A stretch of DNA of 64,000 nucleotides from Adiantum capillus-veneris (taxonomy: Eukaryota; Streptophyta; Polypodiopsida; Polypodiales; Pteridaceae): positions 97,242,247 to 97,306,246 of the forward strand of contig CM043954.1 in NCBI GenBank assembly GCA_014529385.2, in the 5' to 3' direction. A program made the position numbers and the translations under genes. Each line of letters begins with the position of its first letter. The first letter of the stretch is position 1. Positions 10,489-23,175 of this stretch are shown here, piece after piece. The notes under the pieces are model-generated. The model saw only the letters and a list, made by a program, of their open reading frames with translations, had not been told where the DNA came from and did no database searches.

Positions 10489-12220
10489 TTTAGGCCACTT
10501 GTTTTGATTTCAAAGTGATCTAAGTAGTGGAATATATTTAGCTGACTTTAGAGGAAGATGTGTCAATTCTACATATCTACTCACTTTTTACTCGAAATAG
10601 AGTATTTGGAATTAATTGTGAAAGCTATCTTATACTTATGAGCATTATATGGAGTACAATACAAGTGGGAATATATTGAGTAGGTAAGTACCCATCCTTT
10701 TTCATCAAAATCAAAGACGATGCTCATTTGGGAAGGGAAAGGGGTTTTTTCTTTTTTGGGGGGCGGGGGGGGGATTAGTTTAGAACTACAGTAAATGAAG
10801 ATGAAAACACTTGGACGTGACACTCGGGCGTGAGACCAAAAAATGAATTGATCATACATAAGAAAATGAAGGTGAAAAGCCTTTAGTCTTGTTGTCAAAC
10901 TGTTCTCTAGTCTATTCATACCCCAAAATAAATATGTATGTTTTCAATGTGCAGAATGTGACCCAAATTCTGGGGGAATAGTTACAAGTTAGACCATTGA
11001 TATGTTCACGTTTCTACAAAATACACTCTTACAAATTTTCAAGTGGTTTATCTTGTCATGAATACAATAATCATAAATCCCTCATTTTGTGGGTGCTTTA
11101 GGAATAACATGTAATATTATCAGTAGGTAGCCACACATGTCTCATTAAGGGGAATAAACCAAGATACCTCACTTGGAAAAGCAAAAGGCAAAAGAGGGAA
11201 TGAATTTGGCATTAACGGTGATGGAGCAAAAGACGTCGTGCACACACTCACATACCCAAACAACTCAGCACCGCACAAGAAATTTACTTTTATTAAAACC
11301 CACAAACACCACCACTTAAGAGCTCAATAAAAATACTACTCAAAAGCTCAATTCAAACACCAAACACCTCGGCTTATAAGTCCTTGCATGCCCGTAAACA
11401 CTACAAGGTAAGTCGAGTTGATCAACACTTGAAATCACATTTGATGGGGACCAAAATGTACAAGAAAAACCATCAAAAACTCAAAAACTCAAAACTCCAG
11501 CCACAAAAGGCCCCTCTCAAAACATTGCAAAAGCCTCACCAAACTCCACTATGTTGAACTCTTTGGAGTAGCCCCAACCCTGATGGCACCGATACATGGT
11601 CACATAGTCTTGTAGAAAGCCGCACCTTCTTCCCTCAACTCCTCGCACACACGCATCTATGGAAGCTTCAGAACTTTCATAGACTCTCCCAAGTGAAATT
11701 TGAGAAAGAAATCTCTCATTCACTCCTCCACACACTCGAAAACAGGACGCGAATGCGATGGGATTGCACAAGACCACTTGTAGGAATTCTGCTTCCTCCC
11801 ACACATAGAGAGGTAAAAGTGCCAATATTGGCTTTAAAAATTCTCCCTCACCGTGGAACATCACGGAACTGTGAGTGATGTGGATTTTTAAAGCCTTTTC
11901 ATACCCATTTTGACCAGTTTTGACCCCCGATGGGCATTTTTCACAGGAGAAAGCCCAAACGGACTCCAAAATTCACCAAGTTCTATTCTATTGATTCTTG
12001 ATACCCAAAGTCTTTTTCCACATGTCCACATTCCATTTTTGACCACTTCTAGGGTGGTGCACGCATCACCGCAGATCAAGCACCATAAATAGGCAGTTAT
12101 TGCATGTGTCAAACTTCCCGGATGGGACGAGGATATTCAAATCTCCCACTTATATTATTTACATTCTAAAAATCTCAAACACATTCCTTAGAGCCAAAAG
12201 AAGCCACCAAGAACCATATC
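10489..12220. other. Non-coding region, partly LTR-like
   Basis: No gene was found. A G-run (10,738-10,772) could form quadruplex DNA. The stretch 11,130-12,120 has the texture of a Gypsy LTR: phrases such as CCCAAACGGACTCCAAAA resemble G2 LTR text (CCCAAACGGAGTCAAAAAAA), and a CATAAATAG box occurs at about 12,082. I could not find its ends or a partner copy. Confidence 0.4.
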
Positions 12221-12453
12221 CAAGGCCGTGATACCCTATCCAGGCATGTACATGTGCCTGATTGCCGGCACGCGACATGACTATTTGACATATATAGATC
12301 ATTTTCCATACTTGAAACTGAATATCACATTAGAAAACCTTCCAAATGCATGTAAACACATCTTTATATATACATTTCCATGCATATACCCACTACTATG
12401 TACGTACACCAAGCGATGCTCTCTCCGATCTCGTGAACACACCACCAAGCGAT

Positions 12454-12454
<1 letters not shown>

Positions 12455-12498
<44 letters not shown>
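12455..12498. repeat. (CT)n microsatellite
   Basis: 44 bp of CT repeat. It is preceded by two copies of ACCAAGCGATGCTCTC (about 12,409 and 12,444), the second running into the tract. Confidence 0.9.
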
Positions 12499-12499
<1 letters not shown>

Positions 12500-12705
12500 C
12501 TCCTCTGGGAGTAGCACAGGCACCAGTAGAGGTGCTTCCTCTCTGTGGCATTTGTGCATGTGGTTGATGACGGCGTCAACTACAAATCACAAATAAATGT
12601 GATGCCCAAGTCCAGCATGGATAGAGTGTGGAGGGCGGAGATCAAGCTGGAGAGGGGCAGAGGGGATTTGCCTCGCATGGAGTTGAATGACTGGTAGAGG
12701 GAAAT

Positions 12706-12787
<82 letters not shown>
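12706..12787. repeat. (CT)n microsatellite
   Basis: About 82 bp of CT repeat with a single CTAT interruption. It is the longest CT tract in the window. Confidence 0.95.
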
Positions 12788-12789
<2 letters not shown>

Positions 12790-14050
12790 GTCCTGCGAGA
12801 TGTATGCTTTGTGAGGCAAGGCGTATGGGTAGAGGGTGGAAGCTCTAGAGCATGCAGGAAAGATGGTGGAGGTGAGAGGTAGGAGGGCCGATCCCTCATT
12901 TAAGGCATCAAGTCTCTCTCTCTCAGGTGACACAAAAGGAAAAAGGGAATCGTGCAGTACACGAGGCAATGATGGACCTCTGTTAGGAGGTTTATGAGGG
13001 ACTCTCTATGTCTCTCACTCACAAAGAGACCATCCGTATGTCTCTCTCCTTCCTTTTGTTTTTAGCTCGCGAGCCAGAATCTATGTCTTTCATGGTCTCT
13101 ACTTCCTTCCTTGCCCTTGCAAGCAAATCTCAATCTGCATGTCGCATTCGTTGCAAGTCTGGTCCAGCTAGTTCTGATCATGCAGCTAGTTCTAATCATG
13201 TCATGGTGCGGCATCTTAGCCAAGAGTGCCCATGGCCAAGCCCCCCCGTGGCGAGCTTGTGTCGCGCTCTATCCCTCTCTCTGTCTCGCTTAGTTTGTGC
13301 TCAATGGCGGCCTTTCGCTGTCCTTATCGAGTATTAGTTAGAGCGTGGAATCTGGTGAGATTCCAGTTATGGAAGTAGAGTGTTATCATATCAGCCTTGT
13401 GATTTATGTTCAGGAAATGGTATGGTCACCGTTGCTCTTTGCATCTCTCTCTATCTATCTTGCTCTATCTCTCTCTCACTTAAGCACTATTGGTGGACAT
13501 AAGAGCTTTTCTGTGATGGACCTGGATTCGATAGTGTGGTCATGTTTACAGGTCATGAAATCCATGCGCTAGAGCAGCACAACCTCAATTCTAGGTGCAT
13601 CCTCGCTGCATTTTTCTCTATGGCTACAAAGGAGTGAGAAGCATGAGCATGACCATGTTGAAGTCATCGACAGGCAAACCTTCGGCGAAAAACAGAGCAG
13701 TGTTTGTCAACCTCAGGGCCAGCGAGGCAGGCCGGGGCAAACACGTGGCACTATATGCAGGGCACGAACGTTTTGCTTCGATGAGGAATTTGGAGACATT
13801 CCACTTAATGAAGTTTGACTGAGTAGCTAGGAGATACTAATTGGGAGATCCATTAAAATGTATGGCTCTGATGGAAGGTAGAAAATGAATAGGCGGCGCT
13901 GCAGCTTATATCTGGGCAATAGGGACACGGGCGCATTTTATTTGTGGGCACAAAGGCGATGGGGACGTCAGTACATAGTGTAGGGTAGAGAGCTTGTGCA
14001 GGTTAACGTAGGCTGGGCAACAAAAGCACACAGGTCGATGATGGTATCGG

Positions 14051-14058
<8 letters not shown>
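12788..14058. other. Non-coding CT-rich region
   Basis: Several short open frames occur on both strands, but none shows a recognisable domain, codon pattern or continuity. Short CTCTCT runs recur at 12,913, 13,003, 13,270 and 13,445. I see no gene. Confidence 0.4.

Positions 14059-14093
<35 letters not shown>
14059..14093. repeat. (CT)n microsatellite
   Basis: 35 bp of CT repeat. Confidence 0.9.
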
Positions 14094-14096
<3 letters not shown>

Positions 14097-14606
14097 CGTG
14101 AAGGGTCTCCTTCCTTGCGGTGGGTGGTGGCCAAGACAGTTGTGGATGTGAGCATCTATCCAAACACAATTTGTAGATGGTTGTGGGTCATTTGAGATAG
14201 GCCTCCAGAGAGGGAGTGAGTGAGTGAGGGAGGGCGTGATTGCAGAGGGTGAGATTGATTGGTAGTTAGGTGTTGTTTTAGAAAGGAGTCATAAGGCAGT
14301 GCTTAAGAGGTAATGCCTCTCTTTCTCTCTCACTTTCTCTCTCTTGCAGTTTAGTTCAATTCAACTCAAGTGTCGACTCGTGAGGCAAGTGCTGTTGGAG
14401 GAAGGTGTACGGGTAGAGGATTGAGTGCAAGGAGTAGAATTTGATTTTTTATTGTAAGGATTTCTTATGTGTACCAAAGAGTTTTAAAGGAATCTTTTAG
14501 GTAGGAACACCTTTTAATTTTTTTAAGCCGTTAGTGACATATCCAAAGCTAAAAGAATTATCCTTTTTGCGAAACCCTTCCCTGCTTTGCAAATGACCTT
14601 ATTCCG

Positions 14607-15023
14607 TTCCTTATGGAAAAATTGACCTTAAGATCTCAATGACTAATTCGCTAAGAGTCGTATTATTCCCACATTTGTGTTGCTAATGTACTTAGTCTCA
14701 TTGACAAGTGTCGAATATAAAACTTCCCCACTGGGAAATTGAGATTAGGGAAAGTACACTAAGGAATTATAACCCTTTTCTTTTTCCCAGATGGAACTAT
14801 AAAGTCCATTTTGTATCCCACAAGGGAGTTTTGCATTTCAAAGAGGGAAAATATATTCCCTAGTGGGAGAACATTATCGCACAATCGGAAAACTCAAGCC
14901 CACTCTTTCCCTAAAGGAAATTTTATCACTTTAGTATTTTCTTATGGGAGTATAACTCACACGTTTTTTCCCTCTTGGATTAGGGAAATATTGTGTGAAT
15001 TGTGCCCTCTTCCACAGAAGGGA
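14607..15023. promoter_or_regulatory. Cluster of TTCCC-N4-GGGAA-like dyads
   Basis: At least seven short inverted repeats share a 4-bp spacer: TTCC-TTAT-GGAA (14,607), TTCCC-CACT-GGGAA (14,724), TTCCC-AGAT-GGAA (14,784), TCCC-ACAA-GGGA (14,816), TTCCC-TAGT-GGGA (14,856), TTCCC-TAAA-GGAAA (14,907) and TTCCC-TCTT-GGA (14,968). A related dyad, CTTC-CACA-GAAG, lies at about 15,009. The spacing is irregular (32-117 bp), so this is not a simple tandem satellite. Whether it binds a dimeric factor is unknown. Confidence 0.45.
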
Positions 15024-15375
15024 AACCGCGGAAAACTTCTTGTGATGTGAAATTGCAGGCCAAGGATGCAGGAGATCAGACGCAGCTTCCATTAGAGCCG
15101 AAGATGATGCGCGCGAGGTCGATGGTGAGTGATAGGTTGGGCAAGGTGCACCTACGTGAGCTTCACGCAGAGGTAGATGGCGTTGGGACCCATTCCTACG
15201 CCTAGGAGGTTGGCTGTGGAGAGGGCGTTGCAACAGACGGAGGTGAGCACAGGGGCAAGGGCAGGGAAGAGAGTTAAATCGTGGCAAGCCTGGACAAGGT
15301 TGAGTAGGGGAGCGCACTGCAGAGCCAGAGGGAGAGGTTGCGCGGTGGCACTGCTCAATCCGGCCAAAGAAACCA

Positions 15376-15379
<4 letters not shown>

Positions 15380-15410
<31 letters not shown>
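15380..15410. repeat. (CT)n microsatellite
   Basis: 31 bp of CT repeat. The surrounding 15,030-15,958 shows no recognisable gene. Confidence 0.9.
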
Positions 15411-15412
<2 letters not shown>

Positions 15413-15958
15413 GTCACCCTTTGATAAGTGTGCAAGCTCTTGCCTAGCTGGTAGCTGGGGTAGTACCTCAGACATCAGCTAGAGACCCTATCACTGGAAT
15501 TGCAAATGCGAGCTCCACGGCGCTATTGACACCAGTAGCCCTCGCCTCCGAAGAAGAAATTCACGAGTGCGCATGAGCCACTCTACCAAGCAAGCAGCTA
15601 ATGGAGATGCAAATAATCATGTGCTGCATGCCACGTCGATGTTGCTCAGCCTGCCTCGCAGCCACTCCTTCAAACACACCTCCAGCTTCTCTGAACTATA
15701 ATCCGTCGTCGCTGCTACTGGTGGTGGTGCGAGCGTCCTCTTTATAGGTCAAGCTCTAGCTTCTTTGATCTGACAGCTTTACTTATTGAATTGCCTCATT
15801 CGGCCACAATGATAGCCCCTCGCTCTTCATCGAAATCGACAGCTTCAAGGACTTCAATTTCCTCAAGCTTTCCTCTTTATGTTGATTCCAAAGGTAGTGC
15901 TTATATGTCATAGCTAGCAGATGTTTCTCAACTAGTTTCTCTTGGGCATTCTAAACGC

Positions 15959-17161
15959 TGTCGGAATGTGTGCGGTCTAGCTGGGAAGGTGCAAAACCTC
16001 TGGATATGAGAGTTCGTGATGAGAGTCATAAACACTTTGTGAAAAAGCATTTGTGAAGAATCACCATCCCTCTTTCTAAGGGTGACAGAAAATCTAAGAG
16101 CATTCATGACAGCAAAGTCACAAACCCTCTTTCCTATCGTGCTTGGAGTCTGTTTGTTTTTGTAGTCGAGATTATGATGAGAGGATCACCAAATCACATT
16201 CAATTTCACATAAAAAGACCATTGAAAAACACTAAAGTTGCAGCCATGAAACCTTGATGTTCATACAAGCAAAATTCTCAATCAAAACCCAAACCTCTTT
16301 CATGGTATCATGTAGCCTCGCCCCCAATTACATAGTCGTAACATCAAACAGTTGAAAGGAATGCTCGAGCTTCCACCTTCACGACGAAAATTTTCTGATT
16401 TTGTAGAGATTTATGAGCTTCTAAAGTGAAGCCTACACACCATTTTGATAAGGGGAAACCCTAATTCACTCCCTCACTAGCTCAGATACAAGATTTCAAA
16501 GAGGCGGGACTGCCCTACACATGGATTGAGCAACCATGGAAGCCATTACACAGTAGTGAAAAATTTCTGGTTTTTTCTGTAAAAAGCAGCCCTCTCTCTC
16601 TTACCCACGGCATTTTCAGCTAATGTATCAATGTTTAGGTCAATTTTCCACTCTGGACCAAAACTAGGCCACTCTCAGCTCATTTTTTGTCCAAAAAATG
16701 CCATTTTTGATGCAAAAAATCCCAAACGGAGTCAAAAAAATCCCTAAATTTGTGGGATCACTCGCATAAGCATAAAAATCATAGATAAGCATCATTTTTC
16801 ATCAATATACCACTTTGGGTCACTTTTCATGCAATTCTACAACGGTGTCTGCTAGCTGCTATTTTTGGCAGTTTTTGCCCGCATCAGTCTTTATAGGCGA
16901 GATGAGTGTGCCACCATGAAACACTTGGAATATGTACATTTTTAAACCAAATTAAGAATCTTATCAAGTGGAAAAGCATGAAAATGCTCCACATCCAGGG
17001 CCACGACTCTTCGAATAGGTATGTATATGATAATGACCGCAGTAGACGCTTTAACACATATCACAATATGTACATGATTGCTTTTATTTGCATACATTGA
17101 GAAGTGTCAAGAGTGAGATGAATGTTTTTATTCCACACTATGTACGTACCAAGGCACAACA
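15959..17161 (-). mobile_element. G2 3' LTR
   Basis: The minus strand starts TGTTGTGCC and ends CCGACA. It contains a TATAAAG box on the minus strand (plus ...CTTTATAGG at about 16,889-16,897), the likely promoter position. It aligns end to end with 23,196-24,390. Confidence 0.85.
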
Positions 17162-17176
17162 TCCACCCCCTCTGAA
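17162..17176 (-). promoter_or_regulatory. G2 polypurine tract
   Basis: The minus strand reads TCAGAGGGGGTGGA directly before the 3' LTR. Confidence 0.7.
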
Positions 17177-17220
17177 CCTGCACATCCTCCAGTATGTGCC
17201 ACAACAACATTTGTAGAGCA

Positions 17221-17835
17221 TTAAAACTCATGGTCAGATGCCATATTCTCACTTTCATCCTCAGTTTTCATATAGTTGGATTCATCATCCTCTTCACTTG
17301 TTTGTGCATCAAATGGATCGACATTCCCTCTTCTTGTGAATAATTTAATTCTTTTTCCTGCGATGGGAATTTTCAGTTCTTTCCTATCCAGTTCACGCAA
17401 GGTGTAAGTTGCATTTCCATGCACATGTTTGACGACATAAGGACAAAACCAACTCTTTGCAAGCTTCCTTATTGTAGAGTGCTGGTTTTCAAGGCTACTA
17501 TCGTACACCAACATCCAATCACCTTCTTCAATGTCTTTTGGTCGGAGCCTATACATCTTGTCAAATTTGTCTTTGTTTTTCAACCTTGCATTCTTTAGTC
17601 GAGCTTTTGCAAGCTCAATGTCTTCAGGCCTTCTTTCCAATTGCCGTATGCGCAATGCAAGAAGGTCTTCTCTACTCATTCCATCTTTCCATGGCAATAC
17701 ATTCCATGTAAGAACTACATCTTCAATTGGCATCACAAGTTTTTGACCATACATTAATTCAACAGGCATATAGCCAATGACTGAACTATGTGTTGTACGG
17801 TCAGCCCACAATGCAAATGGCAGTAACGTGGCCAC
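17221..17835 (-). pseudogene. G2 integrase C-terminal part
   Basis: An open minus-strand frame of about 204 codons starts inside the integrase core (FALWADRTTHSSVIGYMPVE) and continues through a charged helical region (RIRQLERRPEDIELAKARLK). It then enters the C-terminal DNA-binding domain (EEGDWMLVYDSSLENQH, then NATYTLRELD) and an acidic tail. It is in a different frame from the upstream core, so a frameshift lies near 17,840-17,860. Confidence 0.8.
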
Positions 17836-17863
17836 TCTCCAAGCTTACCTTCACAAGACTTAG

Positions 17864-18199
17864 CTAAAGCTTTATTATTGGAGGATTCCCTCTTTCACTT
17901 TTGCCATTTCCCTCTGGGTTATAAGCACAAGTTAAAGCTAGTTTGATGCCCATTCTAGAGAAGAATTCCCTTGTTTCATCAGCATACAATTCTCCTCTAT
18001 CTGCAATTATCTTTCCCACACACCCATAGCGACAGATCACATTTTCAAGAAGAAATTTACATACAGCTTGTGTACTCTTTGTCCTAAATGCACGGCCTTT
18101 AACTTGATTAGACAAATCTTCTCTTGCAAGCACCAAATACCTCATTTTCCAAAGTCCCAAAGGAATTGTAACCAAGTCCACAACCCATTTGTAATGCAT
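17864..18199 (-). pseudogene. G2 integrase catalytic core
   Basis: Contains KWVVDLVTIPLG, IIADRGELYADE and GNGKSERGN, which supply the three acidic residues (D, D, E) of the integrase active site. The core is isolated by frameshifts on both sides, so no intact integrase is made. Confidence 0.8.
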
Positions 18200-18259
18200 G
18201 GCTAATGGATAAGTAGAATGTAGTCCATCACGATGATGTACATTTGAATACTTGGCATG

Positions 18260-18481
18260 TCACACAAGACTCCACAAACTCAACCACATCCTTATCCCTT
18301 TCCACCAACACCTTTCTTTTACCTTGGAAAATTTAAATGTTGCCCATACACCTCGATGTTCTGCCCATAAACTTTCACGGAACTCCTTGATAATTTTTTG
18401 TTGAGTAACCTTATCGCATACTACCCGCAATGGTGTTCCAACTCTTCGTTTAGGATGCTTCCATAAGTAGCCATCCCTCAA
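18260..18481 (-). pseudogene. G2 integrase N-terminal region
   Basis: The frame reads GYLWKHPKRRVGTPLRVVCD, then a histidine-containing helix (LWAEHRGVWATFKFSKVKERCWWKG). This is the usual position of the HHCC zinc-binding domain. The following Cys pair is not in frame. Confidence 0.65.
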
Positions 18482-18562
18482 GAAGTATCCATATGCTTTT
18501 CTTCTTATCCTCTTAAATGCCTGCCCAATCCAATCATCCTGCTTCTGCAGAGTACTTAAGTA

Positions 18563-18865
18563 TCAACCTATCAAGATCCATTCATCCTCATATAGTTCCT
18601 CTGAAAAGGACTCAAGTGAAGACACAAAACCTGCATGACTACTCTTTGCATGATCAATGGTGTAAAACTTTGTGCCTACATCATCTCCCTCAATAATCAT
18701 GTCCTGTTCATCTTCATACCTTGCCCTAGATAGCATATCTGCCATTGGATTGTCATTTCCTGCAATATGCTTGAACTCAGGATTCAAGGACTTTATGTAG
18801 GCTATCCATCGCAACATTGCAATATCAGGAGTCGAATAGTTTGTGATCATTCCAAGAAGAGGCAA
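18563..18865 (-). pseudogene. G2 RNase H C-terminal part
   Basis: Carries the motifs MLRWIAYIKSLNPEFKHIAGNDN and MADMLSRARYE, which end RNase H domains in Ty3/gypsy elements. The N-terminal part (18,866-19,032) is degraded by stops. Confidence 0.75.
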
Positions 18866-19032
18866 ACAATCAGTTTACACAACCATTGATGTCCCTATCA
18901 AGTACTCCTTGTCACACCTCCATGATGTAACCACCCCCCACAGTTCCCTTTTTACTTGTGCATAATCGCATTGGCAAGGCTCAGAATCTTGGCTCCAAAT
19001 CTCACCACATACCTTTTTCCCTCATCATCATC

Positions 19033-19572
19033 TTACCCTACTACCCATCCTATCCTTGTAGGACTCGTGTCCACTATCACAATGACAGGTCTCTCATATG
19101 CATAGTCTACTTTTCTCAAGGTTGGCGATGAAAGAAGTAATTTCTTTAGCTTTCTCATGGATTCTTTGTGCTCTTCTTCCCATTGAAACTTCCGATTCTT
19201 TCTCAACAACCTATAAAGTGGATCTGCTACATGTGCATAATGTGGTATCCAAATAAGATAGAAGAGGCAAGAACCAAGAAATCTTCGAACTTCAGTTATA
19301 GTTAAACATGTTTCTTTCATGTTTTTGATTGCATCCATCTTTTTTGGACAAGTCCTTCTACCATAAGGACCACACATATGCCCCACAATCAACACTTCAT
19401 TAACACCAAATACAGATTTTTGCGCTGACAGGGTAAGATTAACTTCTTCCAGCTTTGTCAAAATCTTCTCACAATCTTTGATATGTTCTGCAACAAAATT
19501 ACGGCACCCCCTTGAATCCATAGCTTCATCTTTATATTTTCTCTTCACATCCTTTGATGGGCACATCATCAA
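19033..19572 (-). pseudogene. G2 RT thumb and connection
   Basis: Continues the RT after a one-base frameshift in an A-rich run near 19,560. CRNFVAEHIKDCEKILTKLE, then VGHMCGPYGRRTCP, and the connection motif EVRRFLGSCLFYLIWIPHYA are typical of Gypsy RT/RNase H joins. The RNase H start reads VIVIVDTSPTRIGWVV. Confidence 0.8.
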
Positions 19573-20746
19573 GAAATGGCATTGTGATTTGAGGTATGAA
19601 GTTACGTAGAACCTTGTTCATCCCATTCATTATATGTGCAACTAAATTTGTTGCTCCTTGAGGTAAGGTACACATCCTTACCAGTCCCAGAGGTGTTTTC
19701 ATAGTTGTCAGATCTCTACTCTCAACATCTATCTGAAATTGATCGTATCCTGAATAGAGATCCCCCATTGAGTAAATTGACCTTCCTGCAAATGCCTCTG
19801 TAAATTCATCCATTATAGGTCCTGTACCCACATTCCTGATGGTAACCTTGTTTACAAGTTGCATATCTTGTATGAACCGCAAAGATCCATTCTTCTTAGG
19901 CATAGTGAACCACCTGTTTGAATATGGCACACAAGAAGGCTCCAGGATACCCATGCTAATCTTTTCATTGAGTACTTCTATTAACTTTGGAAAATGTGCT
20001 TTCGGAACCGGAATTGGGCGTAGATTCCAAGGTACATGTGGGATAGTGAAGATCATCATAGGTGCAACAACATTAGGATCAACACACCCTATCTCATGTG
20101 GCTGGAAAGAAAAAGCCTTACCATGTCTTGAAAGCATTTCTTTAAAACTCTTCTTCTCTTCTTTTGTTAAAAACTCTTCACAACCAACTTTTATCTCTTT
20201 TAGGGATTCCATTGTGAATTTGTGTCCAGTTCTTCTTGGATCCCTGAGACTCGGCTGCAAAGAAGCTTGCTCTAGCTTTTTCTTGCAATCTAATGGTAAA
20301 GGTAAGGCCACTGGTCTCACTTTCTTTGCCACCGTTTTGTAATTGGTCTCCACACGCACTTCTGGTCCTTCATTAGCATTGAAATATTTTTTATATTCAA
20401 AAGCCTCAATCACATCATACATTTCCATAGAGCATACTTCCACAATGTGGGTTCCATCTTGCATGCTAGAATCCATTATAGCTTCAAGCTCAAGCATAGT
20501 ATCTACATGAGAAACTTGTTCAAAGAAACCTGAAATGTATTCACTACCCTCTATGAAACCATTTTCTTTCATATATTTATGTACACTATATACATATTGT
20601 CGCGCACTTCTTTTCATATCCTCAAGCTTCATAAAACATACTGACCCATGCTCTATTAATCCCTGGAAACCTGTAGAAAAAGCTTCTTCTCGCTTTGGGT
20701 CAGGCGAGAATCTTTTTCTTCTTGTACCATTGCAATCCCGCTTCAC
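19532..20746 (-). pseudogene. G2 reverse transcriptase
   Basis: About 400 codons are open. An N-terminal linker leads to the RT palm motifs: WFTMPKKNGSLRFIQDMQLVN, MGDLYSGYDQFQID, CTLPQGATNLVAHI and the active site PFLDD at about 19,560-19,575. The frame ends just after the active site because of a frameshift. It would copy element RNA into DNA if intact. Confidence 0.85.
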
Positions 20747-20861
20747 AATGGTACATGGCCAAAACCCCTTGTCTCCCTGTACTCTTTGAACTCTTTGTTT
20801 GATTTTGGTAGAGGATACTCACGAAGACTATTGCGGTTCCTCTTGTGATTCACACATACAG

Positions 20862-21699
20862 TCAGAATTTCACAGCTCGCTTTCCATATCTTCTCTTTAC
20901 CCTAGCATAAGCAGAACCATCATTCAAGACCTTTGTTTCCATGTGAACGGCTGTGATGTATGGTTGCCCAAGGATAAGAGGATATGTAGACATCTCCTGC
21001 ACAAAGAAGTTTTGCTCATCCTTCACATTACCAATCGTCACTTTCAATTTGGACAACCCCATACAGCTCCCTTGATGAGTTATTTGCAGCTCTAATCATC
21101 CACCCATGGTCCGTGTCTATCGGCCACTTACCCTTCATGTAAAGACTCTTGGACATAAGATTGATCTCAGAGCCATGATCTATCAATGCAACATATGGCT
21201 CCTCAAGATCACCCACCTTGACTGAAGTTTCTGTTGTAGCTCTTGCCCAATGACTTTTGGAGTAGTGGATTTTATAGGAGGCTTCATCTTCATCTTCATC
21301 ATCTGCAAATCTAGCATGTGCATCTCTTCGAGAAGATTGGTAGCATCCTACCACACTGTCATCGCAATCACTCTCTTGGACATGTATTCCATGTGCCTTA
21401 AGTGACTCCCCTTCACCCTCAGACTGTGGAGGAATAGACTCAGTGAGAGTTTGCCTCTTTCTTTTTATGATATCTATAATGTCTTCATGAAACTCGCGTT
21501 TAGCAATGCCAAGAACCTCACCCAAGGTGAACTCAACTTTGCTATTCAAAATCCTTTCCTCCAATACCTGCTTTAAGTTTGTGGCAGCTTCAATGTCAGA
21601 TTGTAGTTTGTATGCAAGGCCTTTTGCTTTAGCTTTTCTTTGCTCTTTATTCCTCCCTGTAGATGCCTCCTCCATTGGAATCTCAGGAGGAGGAGGCAC
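20862..21699 (-). pseudogene. G2 aspartic protease
   Basis: Two overlapping minus-strand frames: 21028-21699 with the active-site region YVALIDHGSEINLMS and HGWMIRAANNSSRELYG, and 20862-21062 with EQNFFVQEMSTYPLILGQPYI. The site reads D-H-G rather than the common D-S/T-G, which I recall as normal for this lineage. One frameshift near 21,050 splits the domain. Confidence 0.75.
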
Positions 21700-21776
21700 A
21701 TGTGGTGGAGCCTCATAAGAAGGTCCTGTATCCTTTGTTTCACTAGCTCTTGTAACCCTCTTTGAAGTAGAAGGAC

Positions 21777-22271
21777 CTACATCTCCATTTTCACGTTGCG
21801 CTTCTCTTCCACAATTGCTTCATTGTTATAGCATTTTTCAAAATAGGCATGCACTGATAAAGAGTCCACAGGTTCATCCCAACCTGTTATATGGCGTATG
21901 CAATCACCAGCTTCATGTAATACCTGTTTAGTTACCTTCCCTTTTTCGGTTGAGGCTACTGCATATGGCCACAAACTATCAACCTCCTCAAAATCATATG
22001 GAGTATACTTTAACACTTTCTTTGGAATTAGCTCTATCTTTTCCCCATAGGTAGCAGCCTCCACTACAGAAATAGCATGACTACTTTCCATATCCTCCAC
22101 TAACTTCCGCATCCCTCCTTTTCCAAAGTTAGTTCCTAATGGAATACCTATCTCTCGCAGATGGATCTTGCCATACTTAAAAAACACAAGATATCTTTTT
22201 AAGGCATCACTAAAGCGATCACAATCCCTTTTTCCATGGTCTGTGACATCACACCATATGCATTTGTGCAC
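21777..22271 (-). pseudogene. G2 gag zinc knuckle region
   Basis: Carries a CCHC-type knuckle CIWCDVTDHGKRDC (CX2CX5HX4C, one residue longer than the usual X4 loop), followed by a linker to the protease. The frame differs from the upstream gag part (frameshift near 22,265). Confidence 0.75.
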
Positions 22272-23109
22272 AAATCCTTCTTTGCTTTGGGATTTTTGTC
22301 CTGCATAGCAGGTTGTCCTTTCTCTTCAAGCCTTGGTAGCTTTAACTTCATTTCTCGCATGCCCTTAACAAGCTCATCAAGCATTGAATTATCACCTTTT
22401 GGACTCACAACAGTAGGCTTTGGTGTAATCTCAGATGTGCTAGGAGGAGAGGTAGTACCATTCACCACCTTCTTGTCCCTACAATGTTGCCTCTTAGCAA
22501 GCAATGAGACTGCGTCTTCAACCTCTTTCCACTCAGCCTTAAGACCCTGTTCTGTATTCTTGTCTTCAAAGAGTAGCTCTAACTTTTCTTGGAGCTCAGA
22601 ACTTGTAGCTTGAAGGAACAATTCAGTCTTTTCACTATCCAAACTGGCTCGCTCTGTTCCTGACAGCTGAGCATAGCGCCGCTCGAACTCTGTCAACAGT
22701 TCGGTGATGGAAAGTCCTTCTTTTGGCTTTTCAACCCATTCCAAGAAGGTCCTTTTTGTAACCCTTTCAGAGTCCTCCATGAAGTATTCCTTATGTAGGG
22801 CTAATTTGAATTTCTCCCAACCTTCTCCATGCTCCTCCCTGATTCCCCTTACATGGTCTCTAATCTCGGGACCACAACAAGCTCAAAACTAAAAATCATG
22901 TCTATCTCTGGAACCCGTTGTAGCTCCATCTCCCTTACATAACCACAAAGAAACTTTGTGACATCTTTCCCTCCAAATTGGTCCATTTTGTTCACAATAG
23001 CTTGAAGGGTTTTGGTTGCTGACACCTCCCTACTTTCTACAACCTGTTGTTGTGGCATAAACATGGCGAATACTTGAAACATTTGCATTGTGCCTTGATC
23101 AAAATGCAT
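22199..23109 (-). pseudogene. G2 gag
   Basis: Two frames: 22849-23109 (FGGKDVTKFLCGYVREMELQ, the start of a Gypsy capsid domain) and 22199-22780 (KRTFLEWVEKPKEGLSITELL, then a coiled-coil-like charged region). A frameshift near 22,800-22,850 separates them. Confidence 0.7.
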
Positions 23110-23175
23110 GCCTTGTTGCTCTTGTTGACCCTTAGCTTTAATTATTTGTAATTAAACCTTTCAAAACATATACTT

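Noticed and set aside
12299..12969. Open frames of alternating Arg/Glu or Ser/Leu on both strands around CT/GA tracts (also near 8,000, 24,700, 47,000 and 52,100)
   Set aside because: They are translations of dinucleotide repeats, which are open in several frames by composition, with no domain on either side.
13595..13822. 75-codon frame on the + strand as a gene
   Set aside because: No recognised domain, no flanking exons and a repeat-rich setting; chance cannot be excluded.
17221..17835. Chromodomain at the G2 integrase C terminus
   Set aside because: The tail after the DNA-binding domain is acidic and lacks the aromatic pattern of a chromodomain.
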